Source: a virus | Length of the DNA: 48,484 nucleotides | IMG/VR virus record: IMGVR_UViG_3300023118_000010 | Coordinates: 1 to 48,484 of that record | Direction: 5' to 3' (one strand) | Shown here: positions 21,166 to 30,131 of the stretch, piece by piece | How the letters are laid out: the number at the start of each line of letters is the position of its first letter | Position numbering within the stretch: position 1 is the first letter of the stretch | Position numbers and translations under genes: made by a program | Notes under the pieces: generated by a model | Told to the model about the DNA's origin: nothing | Seen by the model: the letters and a program-made list of their open reading frames with translations, nothing else | The model's database searches: none

Positions 21166-22877
21166 TGCCCCGCCGGGTGATCACAGCGCCCGGACACGAT
21201 CGCGCTATCTCCCTCGGCCACCTGGCCGTGTGGTGGATGGAGAACCTCACCGTTCACGGACCCGGGCCCGTGATCGGTCAGCATCCCCGATTCGGCGACG
21301 AGTACTACGGCTTCGTCGTCGACTGCTACGCGCTGAACTCCGAGACCGGCCGCCGGCTGTACGACTCCGCGTTCCTCTCCCGTCCAAAGGGCTGCGACAA
21401 GTCCGGCTTGGCCGCGAAAATTGCTCTGTTCGAGGCCTTCGGGCCCTCACGCTTCGCCGGCTGGGCGAAGGGCGGCGAGAAGTACGAGTTTCTCGGCCGG
21501 ACCTACACCTACTCCAAGGGCGAGCCGATGGGCCGCGCAGTGGTATCGCCGTTCGTGCGCGTCCTCGCCACTGAGGAAGAGCAGACCGGCAACACGTTCG
21601 CCACCATCTACCTCAACCTCACCAGCTCCGACGCGCCACTGTTCGAGCTCCAGGCATGGGGCGTCGTCGCCGGCCTGTCGAAGATCGTCATTCCCGGCGG
21701 CGGCCAGATCGTCCGGTCGACGTCCGGCGCTTCATCGAAAGACGGCGGCCTCGAAACCTACGTCGTGTTCGACGAGACCCACCTGTACAACACCCCGCAG
21801 CTGCACGAGATGTACGACGTCGTCTCCGACAACCTCGGCAAGCGATCGATGGACGCCGAGCCTTGGTTCCTCGAGACCACGACCATGTACCAGCCCGGAG
21901 AAGAGTCCGTCGCCGAGCAGACCTACGAATACGCCGACCAGATCGAGGAAGGCCGCGCGCGAAAGCCGCGGCTCCTGTTCGATCACCGGTGGGGCGAGGT
22001 CAAAGACATCGCCGACGAGGAGGCGCTCCGCGCGGGATTTGTCGACGCCTATGGTGACGCGATCGAGTGGAACTCGCTCGATGGGCTCGTCGAGAAGGCC
22101 TACGACCCACGGCGGCCTGTGACTCGCACGCGCCGCATGCGTCTCAACGCGGTCGTCGCTGCAGCAAACGCATGGGTCAGCCCGGAGGATTGGACACCGC
22201 GCGGCCGCCGACACATCCGAGCACTCGTTGCGAAACTCAAGCTCGCAGTCGAGTTCGTGCGCCCATGGAAGGGCGACGAAATCACACTCGGGTTCGACGG
22301 CTCACTAAGCGATGACGCCACGGCGCTGATCGGCTGTCGAGTGCGCGATCGCTACCTGTTCCCGATTCACATCCAGGAGAAGCCAGATGGTCCCGAAGCG
22401 AAGGACTGGGAAGTCGACCAGGACGCCGTCGACGCTGCCGTGGCTCGAGCATTCGGCAAGTACAAGGTCGTCGGGTTCTACGCCGACCCGCCGTACTGGC
22501 AGGACTGGGTCCGGAAATGGGCGAAGGACTACGGCGAGCAGTTGAAGGTGAAGGCCGGCCCGAAGAACGAGATTGCCTGGTACACCAAGCGCGACGTTCA
22601 GATGGCTGACGCGCTGGAGCTGCTGCGCACGGCGATCGCGTCGGGAACTATGTCGCACGACGATGACACCCGCCTCGGCCGAGTCATGACCCGCCACTTC
22701 CTCAACGCGAGGAAGTGGTCCCGCCGCGGCGGCACGGTCATCGGCAAGGAGAAGAAGAACTCTCCAAAGAAGATCGACGCAGCCGTCGCTGCGGCCCTGG
22801 CGTTTCAAGCCTGCGCCGACTTCGACGCGTCGAAAAAGCCGGCCGACGATCAGTTCGTGCCATTCAGGATCCGATAA
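21165..22877 (+). CDS. Terminase large subunit
   Basis: The 570-residue protein has a Walker A variant SRPKGCDKSG (72-81), Walker B VVFDE (Asp203, Glu204), and a C-terminal RNase H-like nuclease domain beginning LGFDGSLSDDATALIG (Asp at about 377) with later acidic residues (YADPPYWQDW, KIDAAVAAALA). It is the packaging motor and headful or cos nuclease of the phage. Length and order are normal for the large terminase of actinobacterial siphoviruses. Confidence 0.92.
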   Translation: MPRRVITAPGHDRAISLGHLAVWWMENLTVHGPGPVIGQHPRFGDEYYGFVVDCYALNSETGRRLYDSAFLSRPKGCDKSGLAAKIALFEAFGPSRFAGWAKGGEKYEFLGRTYTYSKGEPMGRAVVSPFVRVLATEEEQTGNTFATIYLNLTSSDAPLFELQAWGVVAGLSKIVIPGGGQIVRSTSGASSKDGGLETYVVFDETHLYNTPQLHEMYDVVSDNLGKRSMDAEPWFLETTTMYQPGEESVAEQTYEYADQIEEGRARKPRLLFDHRWGEVKDIADEEALRAGFVDAYGDAIEWNSLDGLVEKAYDPRRPVTRTRRMRLNAVVAAANAWVSPEDWTPRGRRHIRALVAKLKLAVEFVRPWKGDEITLGFDGSLSDDATALIGCRVRDRYLFPIHIQEKPDGPEAKDWEVDQDAVDAAVARAFGKYKVVGFYADPPYWQDWVRKWAKDYGEQLKVKAGPKNEIAWYTKRDVQMADALELLRTAIASGTMSHDDDTRLGRVMTRHFLNARKWSRRGGTVIGKEKKNSPKKIDAAVAAALAFQACADFDASKKPADDQFVPFRIR

Positions 22878-22892
22878 AAGGAGGCGGTGCCC

Positions 22893-24296
22893 GTGCTCGA
22901 AACAACGAGTCGCCCCGGCACCGACGACTGGTGGGTGATGGAGCTCGCGGCCGACTTCGGCCGCGACCTCCCCCGCTTGTCGAAGCTGAAAAGTTACTCC
23001 GACGGAACGAACGCGCTCCCGGATGAGACCGACCAGTCAATGCGAGAGGCCTACCGGAGGTTCATTCACTCCTCCCGGCTGAACATGGCCGACCTGGTCG
23101 TCTCATCCAAGGTCGCGCGGCTGAAGGTGCGGGGCTTCCGCACCGCGGCTCCCGGCGACACGAATGGTGATGCGGCCGCGTGGGCGACATGGAAGCGCTC
23201 CGGCATGAAAGTGGGCCAGCGCGACTTCCTGAAGGATGCCGGGATCTACGGCAGCGCGTACCTGACCACGACTGGTCCGCGAGTGCCTTCCCCGACCGCA
23301 TCGCCGCTCGTCATCCCCTCGAGCGGATGGACTACCGCCACACGCGAATACACGCTGCAGCCGTGGAAGTCCGAAGCCGCGCTGACGGTCGGCTACGACC
23401 CGATCAACCAGGTCGAGCTGCTGACGCTGTTCCGCCCGGGCTACATGCGCCAGGCATTCCGCAGAGCGCTTAAGTCGAGCGTCCCCTCCGGAATCGTCCG
23501 CCGACGCTGGACCCCAGGTCGCGACTGGGACTGGGTGAGCGACCCCGTCCCGCTCGGATACACCTCAGAAGTCCCCGTGTTCAAGTACTCGGGAGCCGAC
23601 GGCAAGGGCATGTTCGAGAAGCACCTCGACACCCTCGACCGCATCACGATCGACATCCGCGATCGTCTGACGATCACGGCGATGCAGGCTTTCCGGCAGC
23701 GCGGCATCCAGCCGGGGGACGACAAACCCCTGCCTCAGTTCTATCCTGCCGATCATCCCCAGGCGGGGCAGCCCATCAACTACGACGAGATCTACAAGGC
23801 CGGCCCTGCCGCCCTGTGGAACCTCCCTCCAGGCGCCAAGATGTGGGAATCGACGGTCACGGAGATCACTCCGCTGCTCGAGGCGACGAAAGACGACACG
23901 AAAGCCCTCGCGTCGACGACGAGCACGCCGATCTACATCCTGTCCCCGGATGCTGCCAATGCTTCGGCCGAGGGAGCGAAGGCCGGCGGAGAAGCATTCG
24001 CCGATTCGGTCGAGGAATGGCGCGATCGCGCTGAAATGCCGATCGCATCGTCTATCAGCACGAGCTTTCTGGCGCAAGGCGACCTGGTGCGTGCCGAGAT
24101 CGGAGAGCTGGAGCCCATCTGGGGTCCGACTACTCGGACATCGCTTCAGGAGCAGGCCTCGGCAGCGTCGCAGGCGAAAGCCAGCGGCATGCCGCAGCGG
24201 ATGATCGACGAGAAGATCTGGGGCTTCTCACCGGCCGAGATCGAGCAGGCACGGCAGGACCGCATGGACGACGCTTTCGAAGCGGCGGCCAGCTAG
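22893..24296 (+). CDS. Portal protein
   Basis: This is an SPP1 gp6-like portal: an N-terminal helical part (DETDQSMREAYRRFIHSSRLNMADLVV), a long alpha/beta middle, the stem helix region, and a C-terminal helical part (SIS-TSFLAQGDL, ASAASQAKASGMPQRMIDEKIWGFSPAEIEQ). Twelve copies form the head vertex through which DNA passes. I prefer GTG at 22893 because AAAGGAGG ends eight bases before it; GTG at 22887 is too close to that site. The C-terminal pattern is common to this family. Confidence 0.88.
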   Translation: MLETTSRPGTDDWWVMELAADFGRDLPRLSKLKSYSDGTNALPDETDQSMREAYRRFIHSSRLNMADLVVSSKVARLKVRGFRTAAPGDTNGDAAAWATWKRSGMKVGQRDFLKDAGIYGSAYLTTTGPRVPSPTASPLVIPSSGWTTATREYTLQPWKSEAALTVGYDPINQVELLTLFRPGYMRQAFRRALKSSVPSGIVRRRWTPGRDWDWVSDPVPLGYTSEVPVFKYSGADGKGMFEKHLDTLDRITIDIRDRLTITAMQAFRQRGIQPGDDKPLPQFYPADHPQAGQPINYDEIYKAGPAALWNLPPGAKMWESTVTEITPLLEATKDDTKALASTTSTPIYILSPDAANASAEGAKAGGEAFADSVEEWRDRAEMPIASSISTSFLAQGDLVRAEIGELEPIWGPTTRTSLQEQASAASQAKASGMPQRMIDEKIWGFSPAEIEQARQDRMDDAFEAAAS

Positions 24297-24305
24297 GAGA
24301 TCTCG

Positions 24306-25334
24306 ATGGCGAACATCGCGGCGATGGCTACGAAACAGGCGGCATCGCGGGATTCCATCATCGTTCAGCTGCTGAAACTGCTGCTCGGTCTGTGGAGCGG
24401 GTTCGACCGGTGGGACGACGTCGACGCGGTCACGGGAATGGCGGCACGCTCTGCAAGCCTGGTCGAATCCGCGAACCTGCGCTCTCGCGTCATCACGCGC
24501 ACGTTCCAGACTGCGGTGCTCAAGGAGCTCGGTGCTGGGAAGGCCGAGCTGGCGACGATCGTGAACTCGTACCCCCGAGCGAACACGACGCCTACAGAGG
24601 TGTACTCCCGCCCTGTTCAGCAGTACATCTGGGCTCGCCGCAATGGTTTGGCGCCGAGTGAGGCCACGAAAGCATTCGCACAGCGGCTGACGGACGTGGC
24701 CACGCAGGACGTCAAGCTCGCTGATCGTGATGAGGCGCAGCGAGTTCTCGCTGCTGACCCCCTGGTCGACCGATGGCGACGCGTCCCTCACCCCGAGCTG
24801 TCGAAGTCGGGCACATGTGGCCTTTGCTGGGTCGCCGCGCAGCGCGTGTACACAGTCGGAACGCTGATGGCGATGCACGGGCCTTCGTGCAACTGCACGA
24901 TCATGGGGATCTCGAAGGGCGACGACCCAGGGCTGCGCATCAACGATGCGGACCTGAAGAAGCTATACGCGGCAGCGGGATCGAATCAGGCGGCAGACCT
25001 GCTGAACACGCGCATCACTGTCACGGAGCACGGTGAGCTCGGTCCTGTCCTGGTCAAAGAAGGCGACCACTTCCGCACTCCCGAAGAGGCCGGCCGACCC
25101 GCCTACGTGCCACAGACCCCAGACACGATCCGCGCGGATCGGACGCGAGAGCGCAACGATCTCGCAGCCCAGCTCGAGCACGCCCAGGCCCGGCTCGATG
25201 CCATGCCTGACTCGGTGAAGTTCGACAGCGCTGGCGGAACGACTCCCGAATACATCGCCGTCTTCCGCGCCGCTGGATACATGCGCCAGCGCATCGCGCA
25301 GCTCGAGACGTTCCTGACCAACTTCACCGCATAG
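24306..25334 (+). CDS. MuF-like minor capsid protein
   Basis: The 342-residue protein follows the portal and has a helical N-terminal 200 residues, then a Cys cluster typical of MuF-type proteins (SGTCGLCWVAAQRVYTVGTL, GPSCNC). A C-terminal charged helix (DRTRERNDLAAQLEHAQARL) ends the protein. MuF proteins sit inside the head at the portal and are ejected or take part in assembly. AGGAG before the ATG supports the start. Confidence 0.8.
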   Translation: MANIAAMATKQAASRDSIIVQLLKLLLGLWSGFDRWDDVDAVTGMAARSASLVESANLRSRVITRTFQTAVLKELGAGKAELATIVNSYPRANTTPTEVYSRPVQQYIWARRNGLAPSEATKAFAQRLTDVATQDVKLADRDEAQRVLAADPLVDRWRRVPHPELSKSGTCGLCWVAAQRVYTVGTLMAMHGPSCNCTIMGISKGDDPGLRINDADLKKLYAAAGSNQAADLLNTRITVTEHGELGPVLVKEGDHFRTPEEAGRPAYVPQTPDTIRADRTRERNDLAAQLEHAQARLDAMPDSVKFDSAGGTTPEYIAVFRAAGYMRQRIAQLETFLTNFTA

Positions 25335-25398
25335 ACCCCCGGTAACTGCCGGTCATAGTCCCGCTCTGGGGCGCTTCATCCGATCTGGAGGAATACCC

Positions 25399-26070
25399 AT
25401 GCACCACTTCGACGCCTTCGGGCAGCGAATCATCTGCCGCCCGCTCCGCCTGCGGTACATCACCACAGAAGAGCAGGCTCTCGCCGACGCTGCAGCTGCT
25501 ACCGCGGCCGCGGCGTTCCTCACCGAGAACGGCTTCCCGCAGAACACGGTCGTCGCCGACATGCCCGTCGAGCAGCAGGCCGCTTACTGGCGGCACGAGG
25601 CCAAGAAGCAGCAGAAAAAGACCGAGGGGATCGACCTCGCCAAGCTGCGGAAGGACTCCGAGGACCTCGAGAAGCTCCGCAAGGACGGCCTCAACGACCA
25701 GCAGAAGGCCGTCGAGGACGCCCGCGAGGAAGCTCGCCGCGAGGGCGAGAACATCGGTGCCGAGCGGTACCTCAAAGACGCGGTGATGGCCCGGTTCCAG
25801 ACCCTCACCGGCAAGACCGACGACGAGGTCGATACGGCCTTCGCGCACGTCGACCCCAAGTCCTTCAGAGACGATAGCGGCGCGATCGACGTCGAAAAGC
25901 TCAAGTCCTTCGCCGCGGTATTCGGCACGAGCGACAGCGGCAAGCACCAGCAGGACGATCCGGTCGCGGCGGCTCTCGCGCGGCAGACGGCAGCTGGTGG
26001 CGGATCTGGCACCTCCATCGCGGAGAAGCGCAAACAGACCCGCGAATCCATGACAAAAACCAACGCCTAG
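25399..26070 (+). CDS. Capsid scaffolding protein
   Basis: The 223-residue protein lies directly before the decoration and major capsid genes. Its middle (residues 70-130) is a highly charged helix rich in Lys, Glu and Asp (KKQQKKTEGIDLAKLRKDSEDLEKLRKD), as in phage scaffolds; the C-terminus is Ala/Gly-rich and ends in a basic segment that could contact capsid protein. No protease domain is seen, so the scaffold is probably removed intact or cut by another enzyme. GGAGG precedes the ATG. Confidence 0.8.
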   Translation: MHHFDAFGQRIICRPLRLRYITTEEQALADAAAATAAAAFLTENGFPQNTVVADMPVEQQAAYWRHEAKKQQKKTEGIDLAKLRKDSEDLEKLRKDGLNDQQKAVEDAREEARREGENIGAERYLKDAVMARFQTLTGKTDDEVDTAFAHVDPKSFRDDSGAIDVEKLKSFAAVFGTSDSGKHQQDDPVAAALARQTAAGGGSGTSIAEKRKQTRESMTKTNA

Positions 26071-26082
26071 AAAGGCAACAGA

Positions 26083-26490
26083 ATGTCTGATCTCTCGATC
26101 CGCAACGTTCCTGCGCCGGCCGCTGCGGACTACACCTGGCTCGCCGGGGACCACACCGCATTCGCCACCGCGCAGACCGGAACGCTGCAGGTTTCCGCTC
26201 TCACCAGCGGAACCCACTACGACGCCACGACCAAGGTCGTGCCCGCCGGCATCGTCCTCTCGAAGTCGGGGAACTTCTTCATCCCCTACGTCGCCGGGAC
26301 CGGTATCAAGATCGCCGGCATCACCGCCGCGCCGCTCGAGATCCTCCACGAGGATGGCACGCTCGCCACCACCCTCATCTTCCCTCGCGTCGTCGAGGGA
26401 GTCATCATCCCGGCGAACCTGCCCGTTGCAGCCCAGCGGACCATCGACGACAGCTCGCCCTCGGTGTGCTCGTTCTCGTTCATCCTCTAA
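26083..26490 (+). CDS. Head decoration protein
   Basis: A 135-residue beta-rich protein between scaffold and major capsid, the normal place for a decoration protein. The pattern VVPAGIVLSKSGNFFIPYVAG with a later GVIIPANLPV resembles lambda gpD-like proteins in actinophages. GAAAGG precedes the ATG. It likely stabilises the mature capsid. Confidence 0.75.
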   Translation: MSDLSIRNVPAPAAADYTWLAGDHTAFATAQTGTLQVSALTSGTHYDATTKVVPAGIVLSKSGNFFIPYVAGTGIKIAGITAAPLEILHEDGTLATTLIFPRVVEGVIIPANLPVAAQRTIDDSSPSVCSFSFIL

Positions 26491-26505
26491 CGAAAGAAGA
26501 CACAC

Positions 26506-27552
26506 GTGGACTACAACGACACCTTCCGCGACGCGAGCACACTCACCGCGGTCGCCCGCGGAGCCGCCGACGCGGTCGAGGCGCAGGATCCGCTTACGCA
26601 GTTTCTGCCGAGCGCGGAGAGCATCACGCTCGACTTCGACCTCGACGCCGACGTCCTCGCGCTGCCGCGCGCGGCATCCTTCCGCTCGTTCGACGCTGTG
26701 GCGCCGTACGGCAAAGAGAAGGCGATCGGCAGCCGCAAGGGCTCGCTCCCCGCATCCAGCATCGCGCTGCGCGTCAACGAGTACCAGCAGCTCAGGCTGC
26801 GCCAGGCGTCCGACGACGCGATCGGCGAGGCCATCGAGCGCAAGGCGCTGCTCAACGGTCAGTCGCTCGCGATCCGGGCCATCCTGGCTCGAGGCGATCT
26901 GATCGCCAATGGCAGTGTCACCCTGTCGCAGGAGAACGGCATCACCACGGTCATCGACTTCGGCCGACCCGGCGGCAACACCGTGACGGCCGCGACCCCG
27001 TGGTCGACCATCACGTCGCTCCCGCTGACCGACATCCTCGCGTGGCAGGCCTACTACAGCGCGCTGAATGGTGGGCCGACCGACACTGTCATCACCAGCA
27101 CCAACGTGATGACAGCGCTCGCGACGAACACGTCGATCATCGCGGCCGCCAAGGGCAACAACAGCACCGGCCTCACCCGCATCGCGCCGGGCGAGGTTCT
27201 TTCGGTGCTCGCAGCGTATGGGATCACGAACGTGATCATCTACGACAAGCAGTACGAGGACATCACCGGCACGGTGCGCCGCGTGATTCCGTTCGACCGC
27301 TTCATCTTCGTGCCGTCTGCCAACGCAGGCTTCGTCGGTGACACCGGGCCGATCGGTCAGACCCTCTGGGGCGTGCCGGCGGAGGCGTTCGAGGACGAGT
27401 ACGGGATCGGTGTCGGCGATCAGGCAGGCATCTTCGCTGCCGCGTTCAAGGCACCGAACCCCGAGCGCATCGAGGTCCTCAACTCGTCGATCTTCCTGCC
27501 GGTGGGATCCACCGCCGGCGTGAAGGGCACGATGTCGGCGGACGTGCTCTGA
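26506..27552 (+). CDS. Major capsid protein (lambda gpE-type, HK97 fold)
   Basis: The 348-residue protein has the layout of the major capsid protein E family: a helical N-terminus, SLPASSIALRVNEYQQLRLRQ (spine helix region), EAIERKALLNGQSLAIRAI, a long beta middle, and a C-terminal GIFAAAFKAPNPERIEVLNSS strand. No N-terminal propeptide is obvious. GTG start after GAAAGAAG. Expected in several hundred copies per head. Confidence 0.88.
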   Translation: MDYNDTFRDASTLTAVARGAADAVEAQDPLTQFLPSAESITLDFDLDADVLALPRAASFRSFDAVAPYGKEKAIGSRKGSLPASSIALRVNEYQQLRLRQASDDAIGEAIERKALLNGQSLAIRAILARGDLIANGSVTLSQENGITTVIDFGRPGGNTVTAATPWSTITSLPLTDILAWQAYYSALNGGPTDTVITSTNVMTALATNTSIIAAAKGNNSTGLTRIAPGEVLSVLAAYGITNVIIYDKQYEDITGTVRRVIPFDRFIFVPSANAGFVGDTGPIGQTLWGVPAEAFEDEYGIGVGDQAGIFAAAFKAPNPERIEVLNSSIFLPVGSTAGVKGTMSADVL

Positions 27553-28034
27553 TGGGCAAGGTTCTTGCGACCGACGTCCACGTCACCGATCCGGAGACGT
27601 GGACGGTCACAGTCCTCAAGGCTGGCTCCAAGCTGCCCAAGAAGTTCGAGGACATCGTCACGAACAAGAAAGTCTTCGTCGACGAAGTTGCTGAGCCCGA
27701 TCTGGGCGAGGCGGCCGTGACGGGCGTCGAATACGGAACGCTCCAAATTCCGGAACTGAAGGCCCTGCTCAAAGAGCGCAAGCTCGCCATCACTGGCAAG
27801 CAGGCCGTGCTGGTCGCGCGCCTTCAGGAAGCTGACGCTGCCCAGGCCGCCGCGGCCGCGGTCGCGCAGACCGATGGATCGGCCGGCGAGGTTCCCGTCT
27901 ACGAGGACCTCGACCAGGACGCCCTGATCGAACTGCTCAAGAAGCGCGAACTGCCCGTCGACGGCGAGATCGCGGAGCTCATCGAGCGCCTCGAGTTCGA
28001 CGACCTCGAGCGCGAAGAGTCCAACGAGGAGTAG
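27552..28034 (+). CDS. Head protein with two SAP/LEM-like helix pairs
   Basis: The 160-residue protein has two similar 35-residue segments: YGTLQIPELKALLKERKLAI ... LVARLQEAD (about 60-95) and YEDLDQDALIELLKKRELPV ... ELIERLEFDD (about 118-152). Each is a SAP/Rho-N-like helix-extended loop-helix, a fold that binds DNA or proteins. The first 55 residues are beta-rich. It starts within the capsid stop codon (TGATG) and probably belongs to the head-tail connector group. Confidence 0.6.
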   Translation: MGKVLATDVHVTDPETWTVTVLKAGSKLPKKFEDIVTNKKVFVDEVAEPDLGEAAVTGVEYGTLQIPELKALLKERKLAITGKQAVLVARLQEADAAQAAAAAVAQTDGSAGEVPVYEDLDQDALIELLKKRELPVDGEIAELIERLEFDDLEREESNEE

Positions 28035-28039
28035 TCGCC

Positions 28040-28438
28040 ATGGCATCCGTTGAAGTGACGGTCGCGGACCTGCAATCGCGCTGGGAAGGTGGCAACCTCA
28101 CCGACCAGTTCGAGAACGGGTACCTCGAGCAGCAAATCGAGGATGCCGTCGACGATGCCGACACTCGGTGGTCAGCCTTGATCGAATCGAGGCTGACCAC
28201 CGGAGCGCTCAAACCCGGGCGCTACAAACGAATCATTGCCGACGCAGTCTTCCGCGTCATCCGCAACCCCGAGGGATTCACCTCAGAGAACAACGCCGGC
28301 TACGGATACGGCAAGAATGCACAGGTCGCCTCCGGTGCTCTGTGGTTCACTGCCGGCGATATCGCGCTCCTGACCGGAGAGACTGGCGCAGCCGCACCGG
28401 GAACCTTCGGCATCGGCATAGATCGAGGCTGGCGATGA
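28040..28438 (+). CDS. Head-tail adaptor protein
   Basis: The 132-residue protein shows the Gp19/Gp15-type adaptor pattern: VTVADLQSRWEG, QQIEDAVDDADTRWSAL, KRIIADAVFRVIRNPEGFTSE. Such helical proteins form a ring below the portal. Its place right after the SAP-like head protein fits. It overlaps the next gene by ATGA. Confidence 0.75.
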   Translation: MASVEVTVADLQSRWEGGNLTDQFENGYLEQQIEDAVDDADTRWSALIESRLTTGALKPGRYKRIIADAVFRVIRNPEGFTSENNAGYGYGKNAQVASGALWFTAGDIALLTGETGAAAPGTFGIGIDRGWR

Positions 28439-28776
28439 GCCTCCTCGACGGCCCCGACACCGTGCACGTGCAGCTGCGCACACTCACCCGCAGCGTAGGT
28501 CGCGCGGCCGTGGTGCTCACCAACACTGGTGCACCGGTGGAAGTACGCCGGGTGACCTGCCGACCGCTCACGCAGTCCGAGGCGATCGCCGCGGGCGTGG
28601 AAGCGGTAACGCAACGAGTTGTCGTCTCGCGCACATGGCCGGGCAACATCAACAGCTTGGTCATCTGGGACGGATTCGACTGGGAAACGATCGGCGATCC
28701 GCCGTTCTACCCCGGATCTCGCTCGAGCGCGCACTGGGAAGTGCGCATCCAGAAAGCGGGCCCCCACAGTGATTGA
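28435..28776 (+). CDS. Head-tail stopper protein
   Basis: A 113-residue beta-rich protein (MSLLDGPDTVHVQLRTLTR ... CRPLTQSE ... VIWDGFDWETIGDPPFYPGS) of the kind that closes the head after packaging (SPP1 gp16-like in outline). The assignment rests on position in the connector cluster and the beta pattern. Overlaps both neighbours. Confidence 0.6.
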   Translation: MSLLDGPDTVHVQLRTLTRSVGRAAVVLTNTGAPVEVRRVTCRPLTQSEAIAAGVEAVTQRVVVSRTWPGNINSLVIWDGFDWETIGDPPFYPGSRSSAHWEVRIQKAGPHSD

Positions 28777-29167
28777 CGCCGAGACATTCGTCGGCACGCT
28801 GCTCGCCCGCGACATACCCGGAGCCAGCATCGAGCTCGAGCGGAACATCGACTCTCTAGCGACGATGCCCGTGCTCATCTACGCGATCAGCGGTGACGGG
28901 CAAACAGCGAATGCCGACGGGCTCTGGTTCGTCACCCTCGACCTGACCGCGATCGCGAACAGCGTCCAGGAAGCATTCGACACCATCAGCGCCGCGTATG
29001 ACGCAGTGCACGCCTGGGACACTCCAGGAAAAGCACACACCGCCTCGCTCTGGGTCTCCAGCGTGAGCGATGAGCAGTACCCGTCGAAGGACGACGTCCC
29101 CGACATCGGCGGCAAGACCGTCAGCCAGTACTCGGGCTCCTTTGCCCTGGATCTCAGAAGCAACTAA
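28769..29167 (+). CDS. Tail terminator/completion-like protein
   Basis: The 132-residue protein precedes the major tail protein, where the tail terminator normally lies. It has an alpha/beta layout (FVGTLLARDIPGASIELERNID, MPVLIYAISGDG, LDLTAIANSVQEAFDTISAAYDAVHAW) common to these proteins. Start GTG at 28769 overlaps the upstream gene by 8 bases. Confidence 0.6.
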   Translation: MIDAETFVGTLLARDIPGASIELERNIDSLATMPVLIYAISGDGQTANADGLWFVTLDLTAIANSVQEAFDTISAAYDAVHAWDTPGKAHTASLWVSSVSDEQYPSKDDVPDIGGKTVSQYSGSFALDLRSN

Positions 29168-29214
29168 CTCTCCTGCGCCCTCCCGGGCGGGTCCGCACAA
29201 CCTAGGAGAAGACA

Positions 29215-30042
29215 GTGTCTGTAGACGTCACTAAGAAATTCATTCCGGGGCACGGAACACTGTTCATCGCCCCGCTCGGCACCGCTATCGGCGCCAACCC
29301 CCTCGCATCCTTCACGCTCACCGGCCCCGGCCCCACGGGGTGGGAAAACCTCGGCCACACCTCGAAGGACAACCTCTTCGCGTTCTCGCGCGACGGCGGC
29401 GACAAGACCGTCCTCGACTCGTACATGGCAGACGGAATCTCGACCGTGTACGACTCCGTCCAGTGGGCGCTCGGCGTCAATCCCATCCAGATCGACAAGA
29501 ACGCCCTCGACCTGGCTTTCGGCGGCAACTTCGACGTCGACGGCGGCTACATCGTCCCGGCGTCGAATGTCGGGGTGAACAAGGCGCTGGTCGTGCTGCT
29601 CACTGACGGCACCGCCAACATGCTGTTCTACATCCCCAACACGAACGTCGCTATCGGAGACGCTCCGAGCCTCGACGCCGCGAAGTTCCTCGAACTGCCG
29701 CTCAGTGCATCGATCCTCGCCGCGTCGACGTCGGACATCCCGGCGGCGGCCAACGGCCAGCCGGGCATCATGAAGATCTACAAGGCCAGCCTCGTCAGCG
29801 CTGCGCCGGTGATCAGCTCGGCACTGCCCTCCGGCGCGGCCGCTGGCCAGGTCATCACCCTCGTTGGCACGGACTTCACCAACGTCACGGGCGTCACCGT
29901 CGGCGGTGTCACCGCTGCGTACGACGTCATCAGCCAGACGAAGGCATACGTCACCCTGCCGGCAGGTTCGGCAGGGTCCGCGCCGATCGTCGTGACCTCC
30001 ACCGTCGGCGCTTCGCCGGCGAAAGCGTACACGCGCACGTAG
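29215..30042 (+). CDS. Major tail protein with C-terminal IPT/TIG domain
   Basis: The first 185 residues are the tail-tube domain (beta-rich, GHGTLFIAPLGTAIGANPLASFTLTG, then a YxADGISTVYDSVQ middle). The last 80 residues (from SAAPVISSALPSGAAAGQVITLVGTDFTNVTGVTVGG) form an immunoglobulin-like IPT/TIG domain. Such added Ig-like domains decorate the tail surface and may bind host polysaccharide weakly. GTG start after CCTAGGAGAAGAC. A small hairpin (29181-29192) stands in the leader. Confidence 0.82.
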   Translation: MSVDVTKKFIPGHGTLFIAPLGTAIGANPLASFTLTGPGPTGWENLGHTSKDNLFAFSRDGGDKTVLDSYMADGISTVYDSVQWALGVNPIQIDKNALDLAFGGNFDVDGGYIVPASNVGVNKALVVLLTDGTANMLFYIPNTNVAIGDAPSLDAAKFLELPLSASILAASTSDIPAAANGQPGIMKIYKASLVSAAPVISSALPSGAAAGQVITLVGTDFTNVTGVTVGGVTAAYDVISQTKAYVTLPAGSAGSAPIVVTSTVGASPAKAYTRT

Positions 30043-30056
30043 CGCGTCACGAACGT

Positions 30057-30131
30057 CCCGCCCAGGTCAGGTAGCGGACCGCCTGGGCGGGGCCCCACCC
30101 GCAAGGTCCGCACGCACGAAAGAGGTCCGCT
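30057..30131 (+). promoter_or_regulatory. Competing stem-loops between tail tube and chaperone genes
   Basis: A perfect 10-bp stem pairs 30057-30066 with 30082-30091 (15-base loop). Its loop contains AGCGGACC (30073-30080), which is complementary to GGTCCGC at 30105-30111 and to GGTCCGCT at 30124-30131, the eight bases directly before the chaperone ATG. So the loop could also pair with the start region. The element could end transcription partly after the abundant tube gene, or tune translation of the chaperone. Confidence 0.45.

Noticed and set aside
25324-26505. Minus-strand frame of 393 codons opposite scaffold and decoration genes
   Set aside because: Shadow frame; the plus strand holds the expected scaffold and decoration genes with ribosome binding sites.
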